This document shows positions 1 through 7,946 of a DNA stretch of 64,000 nt, piece by piece; position 1 is the stretch's first letter; the number at the start of each line of letters is the position of its first letter. The notes below the pieces were generated by a model. The model saw nothing but the letters and a program-made list of their open reading frames with translations. It was not told the DNA's origin and did not search any database. Made by a program: the position numbers and the translations under genes. Origin of the DNA: Liminaster sp964567855 (GTDB lineage: Bacteria > Bacteroidota > Bacteroidia > Bacteroidales > UBA3663); contig CAZMOE010000004.1 in NCBI GenBank assembly GCA_964567855.1, forward strand, positions 69,966-133,965. Direction: 5' to 3'.

Positions 1-1
1 C

Positions 2-766
2 AACGGCATGAACGACGGTCACGGCGAAAATTCTGCCGGCTCACATACTGCAGGAACCGCTTCCGGCAATACGGCAACCGATGCCGTCGACTTTGCCGAC
101 CTTCTCGCTATGGTAGCCGAAGCCGCCCCCGGTATGCGCATTCGCTTCTCAACCTCCAATCCGGAAGACATGAGCGACAAAATCCTCGAAACCATGGCCG
201 CACATCCCAACATCTGCCGTCACCTGCATCTGCCGGTGCAATCCGGCTCCAGCCGTATCCTGAAACTCATGAACCGGAAATATGACAGGGCCTGGTATCT
301 GGACCGCATCGCGGCCGTGAAACGTATCCTGCCCGACTGCGGTCTTTCGACCGACGTCTTCTGCGGCTTCTGCACCGAAACGGAAGAAGATCAGGCCGAC
401 ACGCTTTCGCTCATGCGCGAAGTCGGTTTCGATTCCGCTTTCATGTTCAAGTACAGCGAACGCCCCGGCACTTTTGCCGCCCGCCACTATAAAGATGATG
501 TCACAGAAGAGGTAAAAATCGCCCGCCTCACCGAAATCATCAACCTCCAGAACGAACTCTCGTTGGCCAGCAACCGCAGAGACATCGGCAAGACCTTTGA
601 AGTGCTTGTCGAAGGCTACAGCAAGCGCAGCCGCGAACAGATGTGCGGCCGCTCCAGCCAGAACAAGATGATTGTTTTCCCCAAAGGGAATGTCCGCCCC
701 GGCGATCTGGTCAGAGTGAAAGTAAACGACGTCTCATCGGCCACGCTGATCGGCGAACTCATATAA
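2..766 (+). CDS. miaB: MiaB, tRNA ms2i6A37 methylthiotransferase (5' end outside window)
   Basis: This is the C-terminal part of a radical-SAM methylthiotransferase that adds a 2-methylthio group to i6A37 of tRNAs reading UNN codons. The frame is open from the first bases of the window, so the N-terminal UPF0004 domain and CxxxCxxC cluster lie upstream. Visible are the family segment HLPVQSGSSRILKLMNR, the FMFKYSERPGT segment, and a C-terminal TRAM domain (VLVEGYSKRSREQMCGRSSQNKMIVF onward in part). The FKYSERPGT form fits MiaB better than RimO. A Gly/Ala/Thr-rich stretch just inside the window (about residues 10-30 of the visible part) appears to be a lineage-specific insert. Confidence 0.9.
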   Translation, partial: NGMNDGHGENSAGSHTAGTASGNTATDAVDFADLLAMVAEAAPGMRIRFSTSNPEDMSDKILETMAAHPNICRHLHLPVQSGSSRILKLMNRKYDRAWYLDRIAAVKRILPDCGLSTDVFCGFCTETEEDQADTLSLMREVGFDSAFMFKYSERPGTFAARHYKDDVTEEVKIARLTEIINLQNELSLASNRRDIGKTFEVLVEGYSKRSREQMCGRSSQNKMIVFPKGNVRPGDLVRVKVNDVSSATLIGELI

Positions 767-925
767 ACCGCCGGCCACGCAGATAAAGCAACCGCTCCGG
801 CAAAGAATGCCGGTGTTATACAAATATCCGGTAATTGTCCGAACGGCCGTGGGGCGGCCATTCAGCAAACAGAGGCAAACATATACCGGAAAAGCGATAC
901 GAACCGTCCCCGATAAAAAACTAAA

Positions 926-965
926 AACCCCTTCCCGACCGATTTTCCGGATCCGGGAAGGGGTT
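926..965 (-). terminator. Intrinsic terminator of the small barrel gene
   Basis: A perfect 12-bp inverted repeat (926-937 with 954-965, core CCCCTTCCCG) has a 16-nt loop. On the minus strand it is followed by a T-rich run, so it terminates the leftward gene ending at 986. It also separates that gene from convergent miaB. Confidence 0.8.
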
Positions 966-985
966 CTTACTTCAAAACAGGCGTT

Positions 986-1597
986 TTAGAAGAAATAGGT
1001 AACGCCGACCTTATGAGTGGAAAGTTTTGTATTATCTTTTGCCTCCACTACATTGTCATAAACACTATCCCAGCTCCAGGAATTGGAAATAGGCAGAGAG
1101 TAGGCATAAGAAACCTGCACATGGTTGAACAAAAGTGCACCGACGCCGAAGTTTGCCTTCCAAGTGGCATCCTTAGCTTTCAAACCATAGCTCCCTTCCT
1201 CTCCATCAAAAAAGTTCAACTTGGTATTGTTGATATTCCAATCGAACTGAGGACCTAAGAAAGCATAGGGAACAAGGACTTTGGAAACCACGGGAAGCTG
1301 GAAATCATAGCGTAAGTTCACCGGCACGGAAATGTACTGGGCATTTTTATCCTTCACACCGACTTCCACCTTTTCTGTAGAATAAAGAAGGGCACCGTCA
1401 AGACCGAAACCGAGCACCGGAACGGTAACTTTAGCCGTCACACCGGCAAACCAGCCGCTGTTGTTCTTGGCACCCTCCTCATCGAGTTTTGAAACATTCA
1501 GACCACCGGTAACACCGAAACCGAAGGTACGGGCAGATACCGGAGAAGCTACTGCACATGCAGCTACTACCAACATAGATAAAAGAAATTTCTTCAT
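986..1597 (-). CDS. Outer-membrane beta-barrel protein, PorT/OMP_b-brl family
   Basis: The product is about 203 residues with a signal peptide (MKKFLLSMLVVAACAVASPVSA, cleavage near residue 22). Alternating hydrophobic strands follow and it ends in an aromatic residue (GVTYFF), typical of a small outer-membrane beta-barrel. The start at 1597 is chosen because it begins the signal peptide. The frame extends further upstream but that part is unlike coding sequence and would overlap the promoter. It is a single-gene unit between a -7 box at 1637-1644 and a terminator at 926-965. Substrate or partner is unknown. Confidence 0.75.
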   Translation of the reverse strand: MKKFLLSMLVVAACAVASPVSARTFGFGVTGGLNVSKLDEEGAKNNSGWFAGVTAKVTVPVLGFGLDGALLYSTEKVEVGVKDKNAQYISVPVNLRYDFQLPVVSKVLVPYAFLGPQFDWNINNTKLNFFDGEEGSYGLKAKDATWKANFGVGALLFNHVQVSYAYSLPISNSWSWDSVYDNVVEAKDNTKLSTHKVGVTYFF

Positions 1598-1636
1598 AAT
1601 GTTACTCTTTATTAAAATAAGGATTAAATGATTGGG

Positions 1637-1644
1637 CAAATGTA
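1637..1644 (-). promoter_or_regulatory. Candidate -7 box TACATTTG for the barrel gene
   Basis: On the minus strand the sequence reads TACATTTG, matching the Bacteroidota TAnnTTTG -7 element, 40 nt before the start codon at 1597. No clear -33 TTTG is seen. Confidence 0.45.
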
Positions 1645-1719
1645 TTATTTTTTGGGAAAAATAAACCATTTATTGAAATAAATCTACACTTTTCATTACA
1701 TTTTACATACCAAGAGTGT

Positions 1720-2256
1720 TCATCGACGGCCTAAATAGCGTTTTATTCCGGCACGAACGGATTCCAGACCGAATTCTTCGGGCCGCAATTCTTCAAGCGG
1801 TACCCAACGCAAATCGGAAACGTCGTCCTGCGCCGTCGCCAGCGGCCGCCCCTTCACACGACACTCGAAAAACAGATCCAGCGTACGGCAGACGATACCC
1901 GAAAAAGGATAACGATTGGGCATGGAAAACAGATAATGCAAATCGGCAGGCGAAACCCGAAGCCCGGTTTCCTCTGCGATCTCCCTGCACATGGCAGTCT
2001 CCGCATCTTCACCGAGATCGACGAAGCCGCCGGGCAAATCAAGCGTTCCCCGGGCCGGTTCATTGGCACGCCGCGCGACCAGCAGTTCCCCGCAATCATT
2101 GACAATGACCGCGACGGTCGCTCCCCGCGGATTTGTGTAATAAGTAAAGCCGCAGTCGGCGCAACGGCGGGCGTTGTCACGCAATTCTTCAAAACGGGAA
2201 GAACCGCAAAGCGGACAGAAATGGAAACGATAAAGAGGATTGTCTTCCTGCATCAT
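1720..2256 (-). CDS. Zinc-ribbon Nudix hydrolase
   Basis: A 178-residue protein has an N-terminal zinc ribbon (C14, C17, C32, C35) followed by a Nudix fold with a complete Nudix box at about residues 77-99 (GGFVDLGE...REIAEETGL). This arrangement resembles NADH-pyrophosphatase-like and ADP-ribose/nucleotide-sugar pyrophosphatases, but the substrate cannot be read from sequence. It starts 13 nt after the BNR_4 gene stops on the same strand and is probably the last gene of the symporter-propeller-Nudix unit. The start could be either of two adjacent ATGs (2256 or 2253). Confidence 0.85.
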   Translation of the reverse strand: MMQEDNPLYRFHFCPLCGSSRFEELRDNARRCADCGFTYYTNPRGATVAVIVNDCGELLVARRANEPARGTLDLPGGFVDLGEDAETAMCREIAEETGLRVSPADLHYLFSMPNRYPFSGIVCRTLDLFFECRVKGRPLATAQDDVSDLRWVPLEELRPEEFGLESVRAGIKRYLGRR

Positions 2257-2269
2257 AACGAAAACGGTT

Positions 2270-3586
2270 TCAATGTTCTACTTCGAGGATATAAACCGGC
2301 TGCGGAACGAGAGAAGTGGTCTTCTCGCCGTCGCCCTGTGCCACGTGCTGGACATAAATATGCAATCGCCCGTCGCGCCGCCACAGCTCCGTGTCATAAG
2401 AGGGCTCCCATGCGTCGACCGGAAAATCTGTCAGGTCCTTTGTCTCCCACCGGCCCCGGCGCAGGTCGCGGCAGTGCGCAACCGACACCCGGCTGCCCCG
2501 TTCTTCATCCCGGAGAATATAGTAAGCTTCCGATCGCCGCCCCATGCCGAGAAAACCGCGATGCTGACGGATAACCAGCCGCGGCCGGGCGATCGGGATA
2601 CATTTCGTACCGCCTCCGCTGAGGGAAAACGGCGTTGTCCGCTGCGACACCTGTTGTTGCCGCCACTCCCGGCCGTCATGCCAGACCAGCCGATACTGGG
2701 GGACCTGGCTGGTGGAATCACGCCAGTAGGTAGCGATATAAGGATGTCCGGACGCATCGGTCGTCATGCTGGTCTGATTGATGAGTTCGCTGCGTTGCGG
2801 AATGCGGCAGGCATATTCCGCATTATCCAATGTCAGCGGCACGGCGCAGGCGCGCCCTTTGCTGTCATGCCAAGTCACACCGCCATCGTCGGAACAGGCG
2901 TAACACAAGTCATGATTGGTCTCCACTTTCCAGGTCTCACGCCACACCCACGAGAGATGCAAGCGGTCGTGCCGGTCGACGCAGGCCTGCCAATAGCCGT
3001 TGCGCTTTCCCTCGCCGTCGATAAGATTATCCTGTACCCGGCTCCAGCGGCGTTCCGTCACGTCATACCGATTCAGAATGAGATTGCCGTTGCCCGACGC
3101 CCCTGTCCGGTAAAGGAATAACAGGTCTCCGCCGCTGAGAGCGTAAAACTCCGGATAAGTGACACGCTCCTCATCGCGGCCGACCATCGGCTCCAACTCT
3201 CCTAATTGCAAGGAACCGGGCGCAACGGAACGGGCATAATGCAGCGGATGGCCATGATGGTCGAACGCGACATGCAGGAAACCCTCTCCGTCCACCATCA
3301 GACTGATCACATTATGACCGTCGCGGACATTTCCGCGATACTGCGTGCGACTGACGGTAAACACCGTATCATTCAAGGCCCGCGCCGCCAATGTGACATA
3401 ACCGTCGGCATCGTAATAAGCCACATACTGCCGGTTGCCATGCGTGGCCACTGAATTGGTACGGAAAATGGCGGCATTGACAGAGGTGGCGCTATAGCCG
3501 GTGCCGACCGGCACAAGGTGTTGGGCAGCCAACGGCAGCAATGCTGTCATTCCGATGATAAATAAACTGATAAACTTACCTTTCAT
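2270..3586 (-). CDS. Secreted BNR_4-family beta-propeller protein, possible polysaccharide-active enzyme
   Basis: The 439-residue protein starts with a signal peptide (MKGKFISLFIIGMTALLPLAAQ). The frame is open 117 codons further upstream, but that part overlaps the symporter gene antiparallel to nothing sensible and is rejected. The body carries repeated WxxS/DxxG-like blades and the segment FDHHGHPLHYARS, characteristic of BNR_4 (PF15892) proteins. That family includes seven-bladed propellers related to ulvan and other polysaccharide lyases. Catalytic function is inferred only at family level. It lies 65 nt downstream of a sodium symporter, suggesting release and uptake of a sugar or sugar acid, and 13 nt upstream of a Nudix hydrolase. 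Confidence 0.75.
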   Translation of the reverse strand: MKGKFISLFIIGMTALLPLAAQHLVPVGTGYSATSVNAAIFRTNSVATHGNRQYVAYYDADGYVTLAARALNDTVFTVSRTQYRGNVRDGHNVISLMVDGEGFLHVAFDHHGHPLHYARSVAPGSLQLGELEPMVGRDEERVTYPEFYALSGGDLLFLYRTGASGNGNLILNRYDVTERRWSRVQDNLIDGEGKRNGYWQACVDRHDRLHLSWVWRETWKVETNHDLCYACSDDGGVTWHDSKGRACAVPLTLDNAEYACRIPQRSELINQTSMTTDASGHPYIATYWRDSTSQVPQYRLVWHDGREWRQQQVSQRTTPFSLSGGGTKCIPIARPRLVIRQHRGFLGMGRRSEAYYILRDEERGSRVSVAHCRDLRRGRWETKDLTDFPVDAWEPSYDTELWRRDGRLHIYVQHVAQGDGEKTTSLVPQPVYILEVEH

Positions 3587-3651
3587 AAATATCGATTCTT
3601 TAAATTTCAAGCTATATAATATGTTTTCAGAAGATTCCAAAACCGGCACGG

Positions 3652-5142
3652 TCATTTCCGCCCACGGCCCAATGCCAGCACACCGACGAAAAGGACCAGC
3701 AACGTACTGACCACGATACCCAGATTGACATGAACAAACGGCGGGATGCGTAGCCATCCGCACAGCTCGGTCTGCAAGGCGATAAGAATCAGCGAAGTCA
3801 TGCCGGCCATGACGCCGAGCACCGCATGCGGCTTCCTGGCGCGAGGACAGAGATAGCCTAAAAGAAACAGACCGAGAACACCGCCCGAGCAGAGGCTGCT
3901 GAGGGCCCACCAGGCATCGAGGGCATTTTCCACCCATAGGAAACAGAGCGCCACTCCCATACTGAGCATTCCCGTCGCAATGCTTGCCGTCCTGAGAACG
4001 AAAACCTTGCGCCGATCGTCTGCCGCAGTCGTATCCTTATCATCGGAAGCAGTTCTACGCCGCAGGTGGGAAGAGGGAAGATAGAAATCGGTCATGACAA
4101 TGGTGGCAGCCGAGGTAAAACTCGTGGCGATGGTGCTCATGCCGGCACAGAAAATGCAGGCAATCATCAGTCCGACCATCCCCGCCGGCAATTCATGAAT
4201 GATGAAGTAGGGGAAAACGTAATCGGATTTTATTCCGGCGGGAAGACTCTCGGGATAGGCCGTATAGAAAGCGAAGAGACAGGAACCGATAAGGAAGAGA
4301 ACCCAATTGACAGGCAGCGGAAGAAGACTCCCCCAGAAGGCGCTCTTTCGCGCCTCGCCCAAAGTGGATGCTGCACAGTAGCGCTGGGTATAGCTCTGGT
4401 CGATAGCGAAATTATTAAGATTGATGAACAATCCGTAAATCAGACAGACCCAGAATGTAGATTCCGTGATGCCGGCGCCGAAACTGCCGAGACTGAACTT
4501 ATCGTTGTCAAGACAAATACGGAATGCCTGGACCGCACCGCCCGGCATTTTAAACAGCAGTACCGCCAGACAGACCATTGCTCCCAGAATCAGAATGCCC
4601 CCCTGTAAGGCCTCGGTCCAGATCACCGATCTCAGACCGCCCCGCTGTGAATAGAGAATGATACCTATGCCGGTTACCGTCACCACCAGCGGCACGCTCC
4701 ACCCCATCAGCACATTCATCGGTACCGCCAGCAGAAAAAGAATCGCCCCCGCCCGGCATATCTGTGTAAAAAGATAGAACACGGAGGCATACAGCCTTGC
4801 CCAACGGCCGAACCGGTCTTCCAGAAAGCTATAGGCACTGATTGAACCCAGCGAGCGGTAAAACGGGACGAAGTATTTCATGGCCAACAACCCGGCCGGC
4901 AGAATGGAAAGGGAAAAGACAAAGGCGTTCCAGTTGCCGGAAAAAGCGGAGGAACAATATCCTAAGAACGATATGGAGCTGCAAAAAGAGGCGAAAATAG
5001 ATAACCCCACAACGAAACCCGGCACCCGGCCGCCGCCGCGGGTAAACTCGTCGCTGCTCTGCCTCTTCCGCCCGAAAAAATAGCCGAACAAGACAGTGCC
5101 CAACGTAAAAATCAGAAATATAAAGAGATCAACCGAACGCAT
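3652..5142 (-). CDS. Sodium:solute symporter (SSS family)
   Basis: A 496-residue integral membrane protein has about 13 hydrophobic segments. SSS hallmarks include the early SSDEFTRGGGRVPGFVVGLSIFA segment (read in part), a QRGGLRSVIWTEALQGG loop typical of TM5-6, and a cytoplasmic Arg/Asp-rich loop near residue 370. The family couples Na+ to uptake of sugars, sialic acid or organic acids in the inner membrane. The substrate here is not determinable, but co-transcription with a secreted BNR_4 propeller points to a glycan-derived solute. A near-perfect promoter (5163-5194) places the transcript start about 14 nt before the ATG. Confidence 0.88.
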   Translation of the reverse strand: MRSVDLFIFLIFTLGTVLFGYFFGRKRQSSDEFTRGGGRVPGFVVGLSIFASFCSSISFLGYCSSAFSGNWNAFVFSLSILPAGLLAMKYFVPFYRSLGSISAYSFLEDRFGRWARLYASVFYLFTQICRAGAILFLLAVPMNVLMGWSVPLVVTVTGIGIILYSQRGGLRSVIWTEALQGGILILGAMVCLAVLLFKMPGGAVQAFRICLDNDKFSLGSFGAGITESTFWVCLIYGLFINLNNFAIDQSYTQRYCAASTLGEARKSAFWGSLLPLPVNWVLFLIGSCLFAFYTAYPESLPAGIKSDYVFPYFIIHELPAGMVGLMIACIFCAGMSTIATSFTSAATIVMTDFYLPSSHLRRRTASDDKDTTAADDRRKVFVLRTASIATGMLSMGVALCFLWVENALDAWWALSSLCSGGVLGLFLLGYLCPRARKPHAVLGVMAGMTSLILIALQTELCGWLRIPPFVHVNLGIVVSTLLVLFVGVLALGRGRK

Positions 5143-5162
5143 GGCATAGACTTTTATAGCGG

Positions 5163-5194
5163 CAAAGATAATTCATTTCCCGGGCAGAAACAAA
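5163..5194 (-). promoter_or_regulatory. Promoter TTTG-N20-TATCTTTG of the symporter unit
   Basis: On the minus strand TTTG (5191-5194) is followed after exactly 20 nt by TATCTTTG (5163-5170), an exact match to the Bacteroidota -33/-7 pattern. The predicted start site is about 14 nt upstream of the symporter ATG. Confidence 0.75.
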
Positions 5195-5260
5195 ATTCAT
5201 CCGCTAAAAGCGCTTCATTCCCTGCCTGGTGCCCGGCCCGGAAAAGCTCCGGTTACATAT

Positions 5261-5292
5261 ATAAAAGCGGGCGCCCGCATCCGGACGCCCGC
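5261..5292 (-). terminator. Intrinsic terminator of pta-ackA
   Basis: A GC-rich stem GCGGGCG/CGCCCGC (5267-5273 with 5286-5292) lies 53 nt after the ackA stop. On the minus strand it is followed by a TTTTATATAT run. Confidence 0.75.
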
Positions 5293-5344
5293 CTCTTTCT
5301 ACTATAATGTCGGGAAACGCTCAAGCAAAAGAGCCCCTCCACAG

Positions 5345-6550
5345 TTACTTCTGCAACTTTTCGACAATGGCCTTCGTATCGCTGGCGATCATAGATTCCT
5401 CATCGGTCGGAATGACACACACTTTCACCTTGGAATCGGCAGTCGAAAGCACGGCTTCGTCGCCATGGATCTTCTCGTTCAAATCGAAATCGATCTTGAT
5501 ACCCAGATAATCCATGTCGGTGCAGACCAGACGACGGGTATAAGAATGATTCTCGCCGACACCGCCGGTAAACACGATCACGTCGACACCGTTCATGGCA
5601 GCGGCATAAGCGCCGATATATTTTTTGATACGATAGGCATAGGCATCGAGAGCCATTTTGGCACGTTCGTCACCATCCATCATCGCATTATAAATATCGC
5701 GCATATCGCTGGAAATACCGGTCAGCCCCTGCATGCCCGATTTTTTGTTGACAAAGGTAGAAATACCCTTGGCGTCGAATCCCTCTTTCTCCATGATGAA
5801 TGTCAACGCTCCGGCATCTATGTCGCCCGTACGCGTTCCCATCATCAGGCCCTCCACCGGTGTGAAGCCCATCGTCGTATCGACCGACTTGCCGTTGAGA
5901 ACCGCTGAAATCGAAGCGCCGTTGCCCACATGGCAGCAGATCATCTTCGTCTTGGCCGGGTCAATGCCTAAATATTCACATGTACGTTTGGAAACATAGC
6001 GGTGGCTGGTGCCATGAAACCCATAGCGGCGGATGCGGTATTTCTCATACATCTCATAAGGCAATGCGTACATGTAGGCCCTGGCCGGCATGGTCTGATG
6101 GAAGGCGGTGTCGAAGACGGCCACCTGCGGTTTGCCGGGGATAAGAGCTTCGACCGCCTTGATACCGGCAATATTGGCCGGATTATGAAGCGGAGCCACG
6201 TCGATACATTCGATGATCTTGGCCATAGCGGCATCATCGATGAGCACGGATTCGGAGAAAGACTCTCCACCATGCACTACACGGTGACCGACAGCGTCTA
6301 CCTCATCCAAAGACTTGATGCAGCCATACTGCTCGCCCAGAAGAGTCTTAAAGATAAAATCGACAGCCTCCTTATGATCCGGCATATCGTGTTCCAGAAC
6401 GATTTTTTCGCCCTCATGGGTAATTTTAAGGAATGAATCCGGCAGACCGATCTTTTCCACACCGCCCTGTGCAAGCACCGCGTTGCTGTCGGTCTCAATC
6501 AATTTATATTTTACGGAAGAAGATCCGCAGTTCAATACTAAAATTTTCAT
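5345..6550 (-). CDS. ackA: Acetate kinase
   Basis: This 401-residue enzyme converts acetyl phosphate and ADP to acetate and ATP, the substrate-level phosphorylation step of acetate fermentation. The N-terminal phosphate-binding NCGSSSVKYK, the family signature around GFHGTSHRYVS, HVGNGAS and the segment TRTGDIDAG are all present, and length matches the family. It follows pta by 133 nt on the same strand and ends at a strong terminator, so pta-ackA is the usual two-gene unit. Confidence 0.97.
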   Translation of the reverse strand: MKILVLNCGSSSVKYKLIETDSNAVLAQGGVEKIGLPDSFLKITHEGEKIVLEHDMPDHKEAVDFIFKTLLGEQYGCIKSLDEVDAVGHRVVHGGESFSESVLIDDAAMAKIIECIDVAPLHNPANIAGIKAVEALIPGKPQVAVFDTAFHQTMPARAYMYALPYEMYEKYRIRRYGFHGTSHRYVSKRTCEYLGIDPAKTKMICCHVGNGASISAVLNGKSVDTTMGFTPVEGLMMGTRTGDIDAGALTFIMEKEGFDAKGISTFVNKKSGMQGLTGISSDMRDIYNAMMDGDERAKMALDAYAYRIKKYIGAYAAAMNGVDVIVFTGGVGENHSYTRRLVCTDMDYLGIKIDFDLNEKIHGDEAVLSTADSKVKVCVIPTDEESMIASDTKAIVEKLQK

Positions 6551-6683
6551 TTTCTTATGTTTTTATCTCCGGCCCGGAGGTTTCCCGCGCACATCTTTTA
6601 CAATGTACACCGACGGAAAGACCTCGCAGGAGAAGACGAGCGTTATCTTAATAATAAATAGTTTTCGTTACCGACGGGAAAGC

Positions 6684-7706
6684 TTATGCCTTGGCGGCAC
6701 GCTCCTTGGCGCCGATGGCCTGATTGCAAGTGATGCAGACAACTTTATAAACGTCGTCTACCGAACAGCCGCGGCTAAGGTCGTTAACCGGAGCGGCGAT
6801 GCCCTGAAGGATCGGACCGAGAGCAGTGGCGCCGGCCAGACGCTGTACGAGCTTATAACAGATGTTGCCGACCTCCAGGCTGGGGAAGACAAGCGTATTG
6901 CAATGACCGGCGACCTCACTGCCCGGAGCCTTGCTGGCTGCCACAGAGGGAACGATGGCGGCATCGGCCTGCAATTCGCCATCGATGACGAGTGACGGAT
7001 CCAGCTCCTTGGCCAGACGGGTAGCCTCTACCACCTTGTCGACCATCTCGTGCTTGGCGGAACCCTTGGTAGAGAAGCTCAGCATGCCGACAACCGGGTC
7101 AATACCGGCAATATCCTTGGCGGTCTGACCGGCGCAAACGGCGATCTGTGCCAGCTGGGCTGCATCAGGATTCGGAGTAACGGCACAATCGGCAAAGACC
7201 ATGATACCGTCCTGGCCATAAACTTTATTGGGTATGAACATGATGAAAGCACCGGATACACAAGAGATGCCGGGAGCGGTCTTGATGATCTGAAGAGCCG
7301 GACGCAACACATCGCCGGTCGTATTGCGGGCACCGGCAACCTCACCGTCGGCCTCGCCGTTCTTGATGATGAGAGAGGCCAGATACAACGGGTTTTCGGC
7401 CAAAGCGGTAGCCTGTTCGATGGTCATGCCCTTTTTCTTGCGAAGCTCATACAGCAAGTTGGCATATTTTTCTTTTTCGGGATTGTTTTTCGGGTCGATG
7501 ATCGTAGCCTTGTCGATGTTTTTAAGACCGAACTGTGCAACGAGAGCCGCGATTTCAGCAGCATCGCCGATGAGAACGATGTCGGCTACGCCGTCGGCAA
7601 GAATCTGATCGGCGGCCTTCAAGGTACGTTCCTCCGTACCTTCTGCGAGAACGATGCGCTGCCGGTTAGCCTTGGCACGCGCAACAAGTTGTTCCATTAA
7701 ATCCAT
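6684..7706 (-). CDS. pta: Phosphate acetyltransferase, short form
   Basis: The 340-residue cytoplasmic enzyme exchanges CoA for phosphate on acetyl-CoA. It has only the catalytic PTA_PTB domain, lacking the N-terminal DRTGG and P-loop regions of the long enterobacterial form. Visible signatures include LAEGTEERTLKAA near the N-terminus, GARNTTGDVLRPALQIIKT in the middle, and the ELQADAAIVP segment. It is the first gene of pta-ackA and is divergent from the serpin gene, with a TATATTTG -7 box at 7783-7790. Confidence 0.96.
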   Translation of the reverse strand: MDLMEQLVARAKANRQRIVLAEGTEERTLKAADQILADGVADIVLIGDAAEIAALVAQFGLKNIDKATIIDPKNNPEKEKYANLLYELRKKKGMTIEQATALAENPLYLASLIIKNGEADGEVAGARNTTGDVLRPALQIIKTAPGISCVSGAFIMFIPNKVYGQDGIMVFADCAVTPNPDAAQLAQIAVCAGQTAKDIAGIDPVVGMLSFSTKGSAKHEMVDKVVEATRLAKELDPSLVIDGELQADAAIVPSVAASKAPGSEVAGHCNTLVFPSLEVGNICYKLVQRLAGATALGPILQGIAAPVNDLSRGCSVDDVYKVVCITCNQAIGAKERAAKA

Positions 7707-7782
7707 AGATGTAATAAGATTTGATTTATTGGTTAGTTATTAAATATTGAATATTATGAAAAAATTGACATTTCAAGTCTCG

Positions 7783-7790
7783 CAAATATA
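7783..7790 (-). promoter_or_regulatory. Candidate -7 box TATATTTG for pta-ackA
   Basis: The minus strand reads TATATTTG, matching TAnnTTTG, 77 nt upstream of the pta start. The -33 element is weak. Confidence 0.45.
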
Positions 7791-7884
7791 ATGATTTTTA
7801 AGAAATGGCCGGCACATTTAATTTGACTTTTTCCTGAAACGGGGAGATTTTTGGGGCGATTGCCCTGAAATCGGATTTTATTAG

Positions 7885-7892
7885 TACATTTG
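7885..7892 (+). promoter_or_regulatory. Candidate -7 box TACATTTG for the serpin gene
   Basis: TACATTTG is 54 nt upstream of the serpin ATG. A TTG at 7860-7862 is 22 nt further upstream and could serve as a slightly distant -33 element. Confidence 0.5.
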
Positions 7893-7946
7893 CAAACATT
7901 AAATCATCCATACACAAGAAAAAACGTTATCTAAAAAGAACGATAC

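Noticed and set aside
3587..3937. N-terminal extension of the BNR_4 protein
   Set aside because: It overlaps the symporter coding region and precedes a good signal peptide that would then be internal.
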